Shown in pieces: positions 7,426 to 16,520 of a stretch of DNA of 64,000 nt. The notes under the pieces were generated by a model. The model searched no databases. It was not told the origin of the DNA and was given only the letters and a program-made list of their open reading frames with translations. A program made the translations under genes and the position numbers. Each line of letters starts with the position of its first letter. Position 1 is the stretch's first letter. The DNA comes from Leifsonia sp. TF02-11 (GTDB taxonomy: Bacteria; Actinomycetota; Actinomycetes; Actinomycetales; Microbacteriaceae), in assembly GCF_017565305.1 (NCBI RefSeq), contig NZ_JAGEKP010000014.1, positions 62,001 through 126,000 of the forward strand, given 5' to 3'.

Positions 7426-8532
7426 TTGGAACTCGCCCTTCCCCTCTGGTTCGAGGTCGGCAGCTTCGTCGTCCTCCTGCTCGTCCTCGCGTTCGACCTG
7501 CTCATCGTCTTCAAGCGTCCGCACATCCCGAGCCCGAAGGAATCGGCGCTCTGGGTGTCGTTCTACATCGCGCTCGCGCTGATCTTCGCGCTGCTGATGC
7601 TCGTCATCGGCGACGCGGAGCACGCGGGGCAGTTCCTCGCCGGCTGGCTCACCGAGTACAGCCTGAGCATCGACAACCTGTTCGTCTTCGTGATCATCAT
7701 GAGCAGGTTCGCGGTGCCCAGGAAGTACCAGCAGGAAGTGCTCATGGTGGGCATCATCCTCGCGCTGATCTTCCGCGGCGTGTTCATCCTGCTCGGCGCG
7801 AGCCTGATCGCCAGCTTCAGCTGGATCTTCTACCTCTTCGGCGCTTTCCTGCTCTGGACGGCCTTCAACCAGGCGTTCGGCGACCACGACGACGAGGGTG
7901 CCAAGGACAGCCGGCTCATCCGCTTCGCGCGCAAGCGGCTCAAGGTCTCCGATCAGTACGAGGGCAACAAGCTGCGCACCACGGTGAACGGCCGGCGGAT
8001 GTTCACGCCGCTGATCATCGTCTTCCTCGCCCTCGGCACGACCGACCTGCTGTTCGCTCTCGACTCGATCCCCGCGATCTTCGGCATCACCCAGAGCCCG
8101 TTCATCGTCTTCACGGCGAACGTCTTCGCGCTGATGGGACTGCGGCAGCTCTACTTCCTGCTCGGCCACCTGCTCGAGAAGCTCGTCTACCTCAAGTACG
8201 GGATCGCCTTCATCCTCGCCTTCATCGGCGTCAAGCTCGTCTTCCACGCGATGCACGAGAACGAACTGCCCTTCATCAACGGCGGCGAGCACATCGAATG
8301 GGCGCCCGACATCAGCACCTGGACCTCCCTCGCCGTGATCGTGGGCGCCATGGTGGTCGCGACGGTCGCTAGTCTGGTGAAGCTGCGCATCAGCGGCAGC
8401 ACCGTCGGCGACGCCATCCACGGGGATGACGAGGCCGCGGAGGACGATACGACCATCGAGGCCGCTCCGGCCCAGTCCACTCCCGACACGACTGCACCGA
8501 GCGACCCCGGCACGGAGGACCCCCGCACATGA
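7426..8532 (+). CDS. TerC-family integral membrane protein (probable Mn2+ exporter)
   Basis: 368 residues from TTG at 7426, preceded by GAAAGG at 7411-7416; upstream in-frame sequence belongs to the riboswitch. About eight or nine transmembrane helices. Typical TerC motifs are visible: EYSLSIDNLFVFVIIMSRF near residue 80 and ALGTTDLLFALDSIPAIFGI near 205, each with the acidic residues that are conserved in the family and probably bind metal. The C-terminus is acidic and low-complexity. TerC proteins (Alx/YkoY type) export manganese or help metalate exported enzymes; the Mn riboswitch upstream supports manganese. Stop and next start overlap (ATGA). Confidence 0.88.
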   Translation: MELALPLWFEVGSFVVLLLVLAFDLLIVFKRPHIPSPKESALWVSFYIALALIFALLMLVIGDAEHAGQFLAGWLTEYSLSIDNLFVFVIIMSRFAVPRKYQQEVLMVGIILALIFRGVFILLGASLIASFSWIFYLFGAFLLWTAFNQAFGDHDDEGAKDSRLIRFARKRLKVSDQYEGNKLRTTVNGRRMFTPLIIVFLALGTTDLLFALDSIPAIFGITQSPFIVFTANVFALMGLRQLYFLLGHLLEKLVYLKYGIAFILAFIGVKLVFHAMHENELPFINGGEHIEWAPDISTWTSLAVIVGAMVVATVASLVKLRISGSTVGDAIHGDDEAAEDDTTIEAAPAQSTPDTTAPSDPGTEDPRT

Positions 8533-9260
8533 CTTCTTCCGTCGACGTGAGCGCCCGCAGCGATATCGGTGCGGTGCGCCAGGTCAACGAAGACAGCTAC
8601 CTCGCCCAGGACCCGGTCTTCGTCGTGGCGGACGGAATGGGCGGCCACGCTCGCGGGGACGTCGCCAGCCGGACAGCGGTGGAGAGCCTATCGCGCACCC
8701 TCGCCGCCGGCACCGCGCCGACTCCCGACGAGGTGATCACCGCGATCGACGAGGCGAACGCCGCCGTGCGCGCGCTCTCCGACGCGGAGGAGACCGGCGC
8801 CGCGGTCGCCGGCACCACCCTCACCGGCGTGGTCCGGGTGCGCGTGCCCGAGCGGGCGGCGGAGGAGTGGATGGTCGTCAACGTCGGCGACTCGCGCGTC
8901 TACGCGTGGGACGGGCGCAGCCTCGAGCGCCTGACCGTCGACCACTCGGCGGTGCAGGAGCTCATCGACGCCGGTCTGATCACCCCGGAGCAGGCGGAGA
9001 AGCATCCGGAGCGCAACGTCATCACTCGTGCTCTCGGCGCCGAGGACTTCGTCGACGCCGACAGCGTGTTCGTGCCGGGCGACGCGGTTCCCGCCTTCCT
9101 GATCTGCTCTGACGGGCTGACCAGGGAGTTGAGCGACGAGACGATCGCGGAGGTCCTCGCAGGCGACCCGGACGACCCCGCTGCCGTCCTCGTCGAGGCC
9201 GCCGTCGCCGCGGGCGGCCACGACAACGTCACGGTGCTGTTCGTCCGCCCCCGGGGATGA
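8529..9260 (+). CDS. PP2C-family serine/threonine phosphatase
   Basis: 243 residues, a single PP2C domain with no transmembrane tail. Motifs in order: VNEDSY (residues 19-24), VADGMGGHARGD (33-44), TTLTGVV, VVNVGDSRVYAWDG (around 117-130), ICSDGLTREL (around 196) and GGHDNVTVLFV (near the end). The Asp residues bind the Mn2+/Mg2+ pair. Dephosphorylates Ser/Thr-phosphorylated proteins, like PrpC/PstP. Translationally coupled to terC by a 4-nt overlap; no kinase gene is adjacent. The coupling to a manganese exporter is notable because PP2C enzymes need Mn2+. Confidence 0.9.
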   Translation: MTSSVDVSARSDIGAVRQVNEDSYLAQDPVFVVADGMGGHARGDVASRTAVESLSRTLAAGTAPTPDEVITAIDEANAAVRALSDAEETGAAVAGTTLTGVVRVRVPERAAEEWMVVNVGDSRVYAWDGRSLERLTVDHSAVQELIDAGLITPEQAEKHPERNVITRALGAEDFVDADSVFVPGDAVPAFLICSDGLTRELSDETIAEVLAGDPDDPAAVLVEAAVAAGGHDNVTVLFVRPRG

Positions 9261-9326
9261 CGCGCGGTCCCCACGACGGCGGTGCGCCTGCAAGTTCGGC
9301 GTCCGGCCGGGTGATAACCTGAATCC

Positions 9327-9371
9327 GTGTTCGCGGGTCTTCTCCTCCTTAGCCGCCGCGGCGAGTCCTAG
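9327..9371 (+). CDS. leuCD leader peptide with a Leu codon run
   Basis: Fourteen codons from GTG at 9327: [14 protein letters not shown] then TAG. Four consecutive Leu codons in a tiny ORF 90 bp before leuC are diagnostic of ribosome-mediated attenuation. The TAACCT at 9315-9320 is a candidate -10, so the peptide may be translated from a leaderless or nearly leaderless mRNA. Not long enough for normal gene finders. Confidence 0.75.
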   Translation: MFAGLLLLSRRGES

Positions 9372-9411
9372 TTCCCGTATCTGTTCGGGATGACGGCCAC
9401 CCTCGCCGCGG
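9356..9411 (+). promoter_or_regulatory. Attenuator stem of the leuCD leader
   Basis: CCGCGGCGAG (9356-9365, covering the last leader codons) is perfectly complementary to CTCGCCGCGG (9402-9411). A competing small hairpin TCCCG/CGGGA lies between them (9373-9390). A ribosome stalled on the Leu codons would uncover or mask 9356-9365 and so change folding. No T run follows, so I cannot say whether the switch acts on termination or on leuC translation. Confidence 0.6.
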
Positions 9412-9460
9412 AGTCCGTCGACGGCTGATCCGTAAACGAAAGCTCAAGGAGTACACCGAG

Positions 9461-10972
9461 ATGACGACGCAGTTCCCCGGGTCGGAGTCGCCGGCCCCGC
9501 AGTCTCAGACCACGCCGCTGACGCTGGCGGAGAAGGTCTGGCGCGACCACCTGGTCGTGAAGGGCGAAGACGGCAGCCCCGACCTGATCTACATCGACCT
9601 CCACCTGGTCCACGAGGTCACCAGCCCGCAGGCGTTCGACGGCCTGCGGATGGCCGGCCGGCCGGTACGCCGCCCCGACCTCACCATCGCGACGGAGGAC
9701 CACAACACGCCGACCATCGGCATCGACAAGCCGATCGCCGACCTCACCAGCCGCACGCAGATCGAGACGCTGCGCAGGAACGCCGAGGAGTTCGGCGTGC
9801 GCCTGCACTCGCTGGGCGACGTCGAGCAGGGCATCGTCCACGTCGTAGGCCCGCAGCTCGGCCTCACCATGCCGGGCATCACGGTCGTCTGCGGCGACTC
9901 GCACACCTCGACGCACGGCGCGTTCGGCGCCATGGCGTTCGGCATCGGCACGAGCGAGGTGGAGCACGTGCTCGCCACGCAGACGCTGCCGTTGAAGGCG
10001 TTCAAGACCATGGCCATCACGGTCGAGGGCGAGCTGCGCCCCGGCGTGACCGCCAAAGACATCATTCTGGCGGTCATCGCGAAGATCGGCACCGGCGGCG
10101 GGCAGGGCTACGTGCTCGAGTACCGCGGCAGCGCCATCCGCTCCCTCTCGATGGAGGGCCGGATGACGATCTGCAACATGTCGATCGAGGCGGGTGCCCG
10201 CGCCGGCATGGTCGCGCCGGACGAGACCACCTACGCCTACCTGAAGGGCCGCCCGCACGCGCCGGAGGGCGCCGACTGGGACGACGCCGTCGCCTACTGG
10301 AACACGCTGGCGACCGACGACGACGCGGTCTTCGACGCTGAGGTCTACCTCGACGCCGACGAGATCGAGCCGTTCGTCACCTGGGGCACCAACCCCGGTC
10401 AGGGCGTCTCGCTCAGCCAGGCCGTGCCCGACCCCGCGGCGATCGAGGAGCCGAACGCCCGCGCCGCCGCCGAGCGCGCGCTGGAGTACATGGACCTGAC
10501 GCCGGGAACGCCGATGAAGAGCATCCCGGTCGACGCCGTGTTCATGGGCTCGTGCACCAACAGCCGCATCGAGGACCTCCGCGCCTTCGCCTCCGTCATC
10601 AAGGGGCAGAAGAAGGCCGACGGCGTGCGCGTGATGGTCGTCCCCGGCAGCGCGCGCGTGCGCATCGAGGCCGAGGCCGAGGGCATCGACAAGATCGTCG
10701 AGGAGTTCGGAGCCGAGTGGCGGTTCGCCGGCTGCTCGATGTGCCTGGGCATGAACCCCGACCAGCTCGCGCCGGGGGAGCGTTGCGCCTCCACCTCGAA
10801 CCGCAACTTCGAGGGCAGGCAGGGCAAGGGCGGACGCACGCACCTGGTGTCGCCGCTCGTCGCGGCCGCCACGGCGATCCGCGGCACGCTGTCGAGCCCG
10901 TGGGACCTCGAGCACGACGATGCGGACAGTCCGGACGGCGCGGGCCGCACGGGAGAGAAGGTGGGCGCCTGA
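9461..10972 (+). CDS. leuC: 3-isopropylmalate dehydratase large subunit
   Basis: 503 residues, full length. Catalyses 2-isopropylmalate to 3-isopropylmalate in leucine synthesis, with LeuD, in the cytoplasm. [4Fe-4S] ligands: Cys in MGSCTNSR (around residue 365) and the CSMC pair in [15 protein letters not shown] (around 425-428). Other signatures: [23 protein letters not shown] and EDHNTPT. ATG at 9461 with AAGGAG 9 nt upstream. The C-terminus ([20 protein letters not shown]) is polar and slightly extended. TGATG overlap with leuD. Preceded by a Leu-codon leader peptide, hence probably controlled by charged tRNA-Leu. Confidence 0.97.
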   Translation: MTTQFPGSESPAPQSQTTPLTLAEKVWRDHLVVKGEDGSPDLIYIDLHLVHEVTSPQAFDGLRMAGRPVRRPDLTIATEDHNTPTIGIDKPIADLTSRTQIETLRRNAEEFGVRLHSLGDVEQGIVHVVGPQLGLTMPGITVVCGDSHTSTHGAFGAMAFGIGTSEVEHVLATQTLPLKAFKTMAITVEGELRPGVTAKDIILAVIAKIGTGGGQGYVLEYRGSAIRSLSMEGRMTICNMSIEAGARAGMVAPDETTYAYLKGRPHAPEGADWDDAVAYWNTLATDDDAVFDAEVYLDADEIEPFVTWGTNPGQGVSLSQAVPDPAAIEEPNARAAAERALEYMDLTPGTPMKSIPVDAVFMGSCTNSRIEDLRAFASVIKGQKKADGVRVMVVPGSARVRIEAEAEGIDKIVEEFGAEWRFAGCSMCLGMNPDQLAPGERCASTSNRNFEGRQGKGGRTHLVSPLVAAATAIRGTLSSPWDLEHDDADSPDGAGRTGEKVGA

Positions 10973-11571
10973 TGGAGAAGTTCGAGACCGTCACGGGCGT
11001 GGCCGTTCCCTTCCGCCGCTCCAACGTCGACACCGACCAGATCATCCCCGCTGTGTTCCTCAAGCGCGTGACCAAGACCGGGTTCGACGACGCGCTGTTC
11101 CACGAGTGGCGCAAGGACCCGGAGTTCATCCTGAACCAGGAGGCGTACCAGGGCGCGAGCGTCCTCGTCGCCGGGCCGGACTTCGGTACAGGGTCCTCCC
11201 GGGAGCACGCCGTCTGGGCCTTGCGCGACTACGGCTTCCGGGTCGTGTTGAGCCCGCGGTTCGCCGACATCTTCCGGGGCAACTCGGGAAAGCAGGGCCT
11301 TCTCACAGGAATCATCTCCGAAGAGGACGCCGAGCGTCTCTGGGCGGCCATCGAAGCCAGCCCGGGAATAGCGGCGACGGTGGATCTGGTTGCCAAGACT
11401 GCGACCGTCGGCGAAGTGGAGGTCTCTTTCGAGATCGACGACTACACTCGCTGGCGTTTGCTCGAAGGGTTGGACGACATCGCTCTGACCCTGCGCGACG
11501 AGGCGCGCATCTCCGAATTCGAAGCCGCCCGTGCAAGCTGGCGGCCCAAGACCCTCCCGGTGAAACTTTGA
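10972..11571 (+). CDS. leuD: 3-isopropylmalate dehydratase small subunit
   Basis: 199 residues. Swivel domain that completes the LeuC active site: [17 protein letters not shown] at 17-33, then [24 protein letters not shown] around 61-84 and [20 protein letters not shown] at 10972 shares its A with the leuC stop codon, indicating translational coupling. The stop TGA overlaps the TTG start of murA. Confidence 0.97.
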   Translation: MEKFETVTGVAVPFRRSNVDTDQIIPAVFLKRVTKTGFDDALFHEWRKDPEFILNQEAYQGASVLVAGPDFGTGSSREHAVWALRDYGFRVVLSPRFADIFRGNSGKQGLLTGIISEEDAERLWAAIEASPGIAATVDLVAKTATVGEVEVSFEIDDYTRWRLLEGLDDIALTLRDEARISEFEAARASWRPKTLPVKL

Positions 11572-12938
11572 ACTCTCTTCTTCAGGACGCTCAGGCGGCC
11601 GGCGCTCACGTCGGCCTCACGGCCGACCGCATCACCATCAACGGCGGAATCCCCCTGCGGGGCCGCATCGAGGTGCGCGGCGCCAAGAACTTCGTCACGA
11701 AGGCCATGGTCGCCGCCCTCCTGGGCGAAGGCCCGAGCGTGCTGCGGAACGTCCCGGACATCAGCGATGTCCGGGTCGTCCGTGGCCTCCTCGAGGTGCA
11801 CGGCGTCAAGGTGACAGACGGCGCGGAGGAGGGCGAGCTGCTGCTCGACCCGAGCGCGGTGGAGTCGGCGCACATGGCCGACATCGACGCGCACGCGGGT
11901 TCGAGCCGCATCCCGATCCTGTTCTGCGGCCCGCTGCTGCACCGGCTGGGCGAGGCATTCATCCCCGACCTCGGCGGCTGCCGTATCGGCGACCGCCCGA
12001 TCGATTACCACCTCGAGGTGCTCCGTAAGTTCGGCGCCGTCGTCGACAAGCTCCCGAGCGGCATCCGGATGTCGGCTCCGGAGGGGCTGCACGGCGCCAA
12101 GCTCGAGCTTCCGTACCCGAGCGTCGGGGCGACCGAGCAGGTCCTGCTCACGGCCGTCCGCGCCGAGGGGATCACCGAGCTCAAGGGTGCGGCGATCGAG
12201 CCGGAGATCATGGATCTCATCAACGTGCTCCAGAAGATGGGCGCGATCATCTCGGTCGACACCGACCGGGTGATCCGCATCGAGGGCGTCGACAAGCTGG
12301 TCGGCTACAGCCACACCGCGCTGTTCGACCGCAACGAGGCCGCCAGCTGGGCGGCCGCGGCCCTCGCGACGGGCGGCGACATCTACGTCGGCGGCGCACG
12401 CCAGCCCGAGATGCTCACGTTCCTCAACGTGTTCCGCAAGGTCGGAGGCGCGTTCGAGATCCACGACGACGGCATCCGCTTCTTCCACCCGGGCGGCGAG
12501 CTCAAGCCGGTCGTCATCGAGACCGACGTCCACCCGGGCTTCATGACCGACTGGCAGCAGCCGCTGGTGGTCGCCCTCGCCAAGGCGAACGGCGTGTCCA
12601 TCGTGCACGAGACCGTGTACGAGCAGCGTTTCGGCTTCGTCGACGCGCTCATCGACATGGGCGCGAAGATCCAGGTGCACAAGGAGTGCCTCGGCGGCCA
12701 CGCGTGCCGGTTCGGCCAGCGCAACTTCAACCACTCCGCGGTGATCATGGGTCCGACCGACCTGAAGGGCGCCGACATCGAGATCCCCGACCTGCGCGGC
12801 GGGTTCAGCCACCTCATCGCGGCCCTGACCGCGGAGGGACGCTCCACCGTCAGCAACGTCGGCATCATCAGCCGCGGGTACGAGAGGTTCATCACCAAGC
12901 TGCAGCTGCTCGGAGCGGACTTCGTCCTCGAGGGCTGA
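11568..12938 (+). CDS. murA: UDP-N-acetylglucosamine 1-carboxyvinyltransferase
   Basis: 456 residues. First committed step of peptidoglycan synthesis, transfer of enolpyruvate from PEP to UDP-GlcNAc. The substrate-binding RGAKNFVTK is near residue 31. The loop [18 protein letters not shown] near residue 142 carries Cys, the fosfomycin-reactive residue, unlike mycobacterial enzymes, which have Asp. Start TTG at 11568 overlaps the leuD stop (TTGA); an upstream in-frame extension is a shadow of leuD. The C-terminus [16 protein letters not shown] is conserved. Longer than the usual 420 residues because of N-terminal and internal insertions. Sits in the leuCD transcription unit. Confidence 0.95.
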   Translation: MNSLLQDAQAAGAHVGLTADRITINGGIPLRGRIEVRGAKNFVTKAMVAALLGEGPSVLRNVPDISDVRVVRGLLEVHGVKVTDGAEEGELLLDPSAVESAHMADIDAHAGSSRIPILFCGPLLHRLGEAFIPDLGGCRIGDRPIDYHLEVLRKFGAVVDKLPSGIRMSAPEGLHGAKLELPYPSVGATEQVLLTAVRAEGITELKGAAIEPEIMDLINVLQKMGAIISVDTDRVIRIEGVDKLVGYSHTALFDRNEAASWAAAALATGGDIYVGGARQPEMLTFLNVFRKVGGAFEIHDDGIRFFHPGGELKPVVIETDVHPGFMTDWQQPLVVALAKANGVSIVHETVYEQRFGFVDALIDMGAKIQVHKECLGGHACRFGQRNFNHSAVIMGPTDLKGADIEIPDLRGGFSHLIAALTAEGRSTVSNVGIISRGYERFITKLQLLGADFVLEG

Positions 12939-12957
12939 TGCCCGCGATAATGGGACG

Positions 12958-13743
12958 GTGCCCCATCCCGAAGAACCCGTGAATCCAGAACCGCACAAGC
13001 GCGAACGCTCCGAGAAGAGCAGGCCGTCGATCTTCTGGGTCCTCGCCGCTCTGATCATCCCGCTCGCCAGCCTGCTCGCCCGATTCAGGATCACCGACGG
13101 CGACAAGCTGCCGAGGCACGGCGCCTACATCATCTCGCCGAACCACTACAGCGAGATCGACCCGGTGATGATGGGCATGGTGGTCTGGAAGCTCGGCAGG
13201 CTGCCGCGCTTTCTGGCCAAGGAGAGCCTGTTCCGCGTGCCGGTGGTCGGCTGGTTCCTGCGCAAGTCCGGCCAGGTGCCCGTCGCCCGCGGCGGTTCGG
13301 GCCGGGGGGCCGCCCCGCTCGACGAGGCCCAGAAGATCATCGACGACGGCAAGGTCGTCATCATCTACCCGGAAGGGTCCCTGACCCGCGACCCGGACAT
13401 GTGGCCGATGCGCGGCAAGACCGGCGCCGCCCGGATGGCGCTGGAGCACGACCTCCCCGTCATCCCGATGGCGCACTGGGGCACGCAGCAGGTCATGGCC
13501 CGCTACGCCAAGAAGATCAGCTTCTTCCCGCGCAAGACCATCCTGGTGAAGGTCGGCGATCCGGTCGACCTGTCCGCGTTCCGCGGGCGCAGCCTCGACC
13601 AGGCGACGCTGACCGAGGCGACCGACGTCATCATGAACGCGATCACCGCGCTGTTGGCGGATCTGCGCGGCGAGAAGGCCCCGGAGACCCGCTGGGACCC
13701 GTCGGCCCACAATCAGAAGGAGACCGGCCGCTTCGATGGCTGA
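12958..13743 (+). CDS. PlsC-like 1-acylglycerol-3-phosphate acyltransferase
   Basis: 261 residues. A single hydrophobic segment (IFWVLAALIIPLASLLARF) is followed by the acyltransferase motifs NHYSEIDP (the NHx4D catalytic pair, near residue 61), GQVPVARGG, IYPEGSLTRD and PVIPMAHWG. Makes phosphatidic acid from lysophosphatidic acid at the inner membrane face. The start is GTG at 12958 or GTG at 12979. GATAAT at 12946-12951 lies 6 nt before the first GTG, suggesting a leaderless internal promoter right after murA. Overlaps gpsA by 8 nt; the two steps belong to the same phospholipid pathway. Confidence 0.9.
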   Translation: MPHPEEPVNPEPHKRERSEKSRPSIFWVLAALIIPLASLLARFRITDGDKLPRHGAYIISPNHYSEIDPVMMGMVVWKLGRLPRFLAKESLFRVPVVGWFLRKSGQVPVARGGSGRGAAPLDEAQKIIDDGKVVIIYPEGSLTRDPDMWPMRGKTGAARMALEHDLPVIPMAHWGTQQVMARYAKKISFFPRKTILVKVGDPVDLSAFRGRSLDQATLTEATDVIMNAITALLADLRGEKAPETRWDPSAHNQKETGRFDG

Positions 13744-14893
13744 CAGGAAGGCCCAGGCGGCCAGACGATCGACCACGCCTCCGCGCCGGATCGCCGTACT
13801 CGGCGCCGGGAGCTGGGGGACGACCTTCGCCAAGATCCTCGCCGACGGCGGCAACGAGGTCGTGCTCTGGGCACGACGCCCGGAGCTGGCGCGCGAGATC
13901 AACGAGGTCAAGCGCAACAGCGACTATCTGGAGGGTGTCAACCTCCCGCGCGACCTTCGCGCGACCTCCCACCTCGGTGAGGCGATGCGCGGTGCGGAGC
14001 AGGTCTTCGTCTCGATCCCCAGCCAGACGCTGCGCTCGAACCTCGACGCGATCGCACCGCACCTCGGCCCGTCGACGATCGTCGTCAGCCTCATGAAGGG
14101 CGTCGAGAAGGGCACAGGGCTGCGGATGAGCGAGGTGCTCGCGCAGGGTCTGCCCGTCGAGGAGGAGCGCATCGCCGTCGTCTCCGGACCCAACCTGGCC
14201 TTGGAGATCGCCCGCGAGCAGCCGACGGCGTCCGTCGTGTCGTCCGTCAGCCTGGAGACGGCGCAGACGGTGGCGATGGCCGCGACCAACCGGTACTTCC
14301 GCAGCTTCGTGAACACCGACGTGATCGGCACGGAGTTCGGCGGCGTGCTGAAGAACCTGATCGCGGTCGCCATCGGGATCGTGGACGGCGTCGGCTACGG
14401 CGAGAACACCAAAGCGTCGATCATCACCCGCGGCCTGGTCGAGATGACCGATTTCGCGGTCGCCTACGGAGCGGAGGCTCCGACCCTCTCGGGACTGGCC
14501 GGTCTCGGCGACCTGATCGCGACCTGCGAGTCGCCGCTCAGCCGCAACAACACGGCAGGGCGTCTGCTCGGCCAGGGCTACAGCTTCAACGACGTGGTGA
14601 AGCAGATGAACCAGACTGCGGAGGGGCTCGCGTCGGTGGCGCCGATCCTCCGGCTCGCCGAGGAGCGCGGCGTGGAGATGCCGATCGTCCGGCAGGTGAG
14701 CCAGGTGCTCGCCGGCACGCTGGACCCGAAGGACATCGCGCCGCACCTCACCACCGACGATGACGAACCGCAGGGAGAAAGGACAACGGATGACGGACAA
14801 GGTCGCAGTCGCACTTCTGTTTGGAGGTCGCTCAAGCGAGCATTCGATCAGCTGCGCGACGGCGGCGGGAGTGCTGGCGGCGATCGATCGTGA
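13736..14893 (+). CDS. gpsA: Glycerol-3-phosphate dehydrogenase [NAD(P)+], extended C-terminus
   Basis: 385 residues against a usual 330-345. Reduces dihydroxyacetone phosphate to sn-glycerol-3-phosphate for phospholipids. NAD site IAVLGAGSWGTTFAKIL (residues 19-35), SLMKGVEKGTG near 120, and GVLKNLIAVAIGIVDG with the catalytic Lys near 205. The conserved fold ends around DPKDIAPHL near 338. The frame then continues 47 codons into ddl, giving an Arg/Gly-rich tail (TSVWRSLKRAFDQLRDG) and a 104-nt overlap with ddl. That tail looks like read-through into a neighbouring frame after loss of the original stop. Confidence 0.93.
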   Translation: MADRKAQAARRSTTPPRRIAVLGAGSWGTTFAKILADGGNEVVLWARRPELAREINEVKRNSDYLEGVNLPRDLRATSHLGEAMRGAEQVFVSIPSQTLRSNLDAIAPHLGPSTIVVSLMKGVEKGTGLRMSEVLAQGLPVEEERIAVVSGPNLALEIAREQPTASVVSSVSLETAQTVAMAATNRYFRSFVNTDVIGTEFGGVLKNLIAVAIGIVDGVGYGENTKASIITRGLVEMTDFAVAYGAEAPTLSGLAGLGDLIATCESPLSRNNTAGRLLGQGYSFNDVVKQMNQTAEGLASVAPILRLAEERGVEMPIVRQVSQVLAGTLDPKDIAPHLTTDDDEPQGERTTDDGQGRSRTSVWRSLKRAFDQLRDGGGSAGGDRS

Positions 14894-15887
14894 CCGGTAC
14901 GACGTCATCCCCGTCGGCATCACGCACGAGGGTGCGTTCACGCTCCAGCCGGACGACGCGGCCCGTTTCGCGCTGAACGCGGAGGCGCTCCCGGAGGTCG
15001 AGGACAACGGCACGCGCATCGTGTGGCCCGACTCGGCGGCCTCCCGCGAGCTGGCAGTCGTCGCCGCCGACGGCGCGCGGTCGTCGCTCGGCGCCATCGA
15101 CGTCGTGTTCCCGATCCTCCACGGCCCGTGGGGCGAGGACGGCACGGTGCAGGGCATGCTCGAGCTCGTCGGCCTGCCGTACGTCGGCAGCGGCGTGCTC
15201 GCGAGTGCGCTCGGGATGGACAAGCACTTCACCAAGACCGTCCTCCAGCAGGCGGGCATCCCCGTCGCGCCCTGGGAGACGGTCACCGCATACCAGTGGC
15301 GCACGGAGCCCGGTGCCGTGCGCGCCGCCGCCGAGGCACTCGGCCTGCCGGCGTTCGTGAAGCCCGCCAGAGCCGGATCGAGCGTGGGCGTGTCCAAGGT
15401 GTCGTCGTGGGACGACCTCCCCGCCGCGATCGACGTGGCGCTGGCCGAAGACGACCGGGTGCTGATCGAGTCGTCCGTGGTCGGTCGTGAGGTGGAGATC
15501 GCCGTCCTCGGCGGCCGCCCCGGCGAGCCGACCCGTGCCTCCGTCGCCGGCGAGATCGTCATCACCGGCCGGGACTTCTACGACTTCGCGGCGAAGTACC
15601 TCGACGCCCCCGGAATCGAGCTGGTCTGCCCGGCCGCGCTGACCGACGCCGAGCTCGCCGAAATGCAAATCCTCGGCGTGCGCGCGTTCGACGCCATCGG
15701 CGGGGAGGGGCTCGCCCGTGTCGACTTCTTCCTCACGCCCGACGGTTTCGTCGTCAACGAGATCAACACCATGCCGGGGTTCACGCCGATCTCGATGTTC
15801 CCGCGCTGCTGGCAGGAGTCGGGGCTGTCGTACCCCGACCTGATCGACGAGCTCATCCAGGTCGCCCTGGCGCGCGCGGCGGCGTAG
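14790..15887 (+). CDS. ddl: D-alanine--D-alanine ligase
   Basis: 365 residues, ATP-grasp ligase forming the D-Ala-D-Ala dipeptide of peptidoglycan. FGGRSSEHSISCATA at residues 11-25, HGPWGEDGTVQGMLELVGLPYVGSG near 112, MDKHFTKTVL, and the metal site RVDFFLTPDGFVVNEINTMPGFTPISMFP near 314-342. Start ATG at 14790 preceded by GGAGAAAGG 7 nt upstream; an in-frame ATG at 14760 is less well supported. The first 104 nt are also the 3' end of gpsA. Ends with a Tyr/Leu-rich tail typical of the DdlA type. Confidence 0.95.
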   Translation: MTDKVAVALLFGGRSSEHSISCATAAGVLAAIDRDRYDVIPVGITHEGAFTLQPDDAARFALNAEALPEVEDNGTRIVWPDSAASRELAVVAADGARSSLGAIDVVFPILHGPWGEDGTVQGMLELVGLPYVGSGVLASALGMDKHFTKTVLQQAGIPVAPWETVTAYQWRTEPGAVRAAAEALGLPAFVKPARAGSSVGVSKVSSWDDLPAAIDVALAEDDRVLIESSVVGREVEIAVLGGRPGEPTRASVAGEIVITGRDFYDFAAKYLDAPGIELVCPAALTDAELAEMQILGVRAFDAIGGEGLARVDFFLTPDGFVVNEINTMPGFTPISMFPRCWQESGLSYPDLIDELIQVALARAAA

Positions 15888-15915
15888 TCGCCGCGCCCGA
15901 GCTCGCCGCGGGTGC

Positions 15916-16491
15916 TCAGCGCGACGGCGTGGGCGAGGGAGTCTCGGTGGGCGTGGCCGTCGGGGGAGTGAGCGAGGTGTCGAGCGTCGACAGACACTTC
16001 TCGGTCTGCTTGACGCTCCCGATGGCCGAGGCGAACTCCGGCAGCACCGACGCGTCCGACGCGCCGGAGACGTGGTCGATGACGACCTCCGTCGCCGGTG
16101 TGCGGCCGAACGTCTGGTAGACCACCTGCTTGGCGGCCGGGTCGGACATCAGCACCCAGTCGATGCCGTTCACATTGATGCACGGTTTCGTCGTGGGGCC
16201 GAGCGGCGGCACGCCGCAGCGCAGCAGCACGGCGGCGGGGTCGCCCCACGCGCCGGTGGCCTGCGCGTCGGTCTGCCTGCGGTCCTTGTCGGCGACCGAG
16301 TCGGGCAGCCGCACCGAGATCTCGGCGCAGCCGGGATCGTTCGCATCGGCCCCCGGATCGAGGGAGACCGTCGGTGCGCAGCCGGTCAGCGCGAGGGCCG
16401 TGGCGGCGATCGTGACGGCGAGGACGACCTGGCGGCGAGAGCGGCCGAGCGAGCGGCCGACGGAGCGGTGGAGGGGGCGGCGTGCGGACAT
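15916..16491 (-). CDS. DUF3515 lipoprotein
   Basis: 191 residues. Signal peptide with Arg-rich n-region, hydrophobic VVLAVTIAATALALTG and lipobox LTGC (Cys near residue 38), so a membrane-anchored extracytoplasmic lipoprotein. The mature part (PGCAEISVRLPDSVADKDRR, VLLRCGVPPLGPTT, GIDWVLMSD, TYGRTP-like region) fits the actinobacterial DUF3515 family, whose gene usually neighbours ddl or thiL as here. Pro/Thr-rich C-terminus. Function unknown. Convergent with ddl and divergent from thiL. Confidence 0.85.
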   Translation of the reverse strand: MSARRPLHRSVGRSLGRSRRQVVLAVTIAATALALTGCAPTVSLDPGADANDPGCAEISVRLPDSVADKDRRQTDAQATGAWGDPAAVLLRCGVPPLGPTTKPCINVNGIDWVLMSDPAAKQVVYQTFGRTPATEVVIDHVSGASDASVLPEFASAIGSVKQTEKCLSTLDTSLTPPTATPTETPSPTPSR

Positions 16492-16520
16492 CAGGATTCA
16501 GGCTACCGTTGGGAGTCATG

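Noticed and set aside
7030-8421. 463-codon minus-strand gene
   Set aside because: Only the last 70 codons (from ATG 7242) form a recognisable KTSC protein; the rest is an acidic shadow of terC.
10920-11567. Long N-terminal extension of MurA
   Set aside because: It lies entirely over leuC/leuD in another frame; the protein start fits TTG at 11568 next to the leuD stop.
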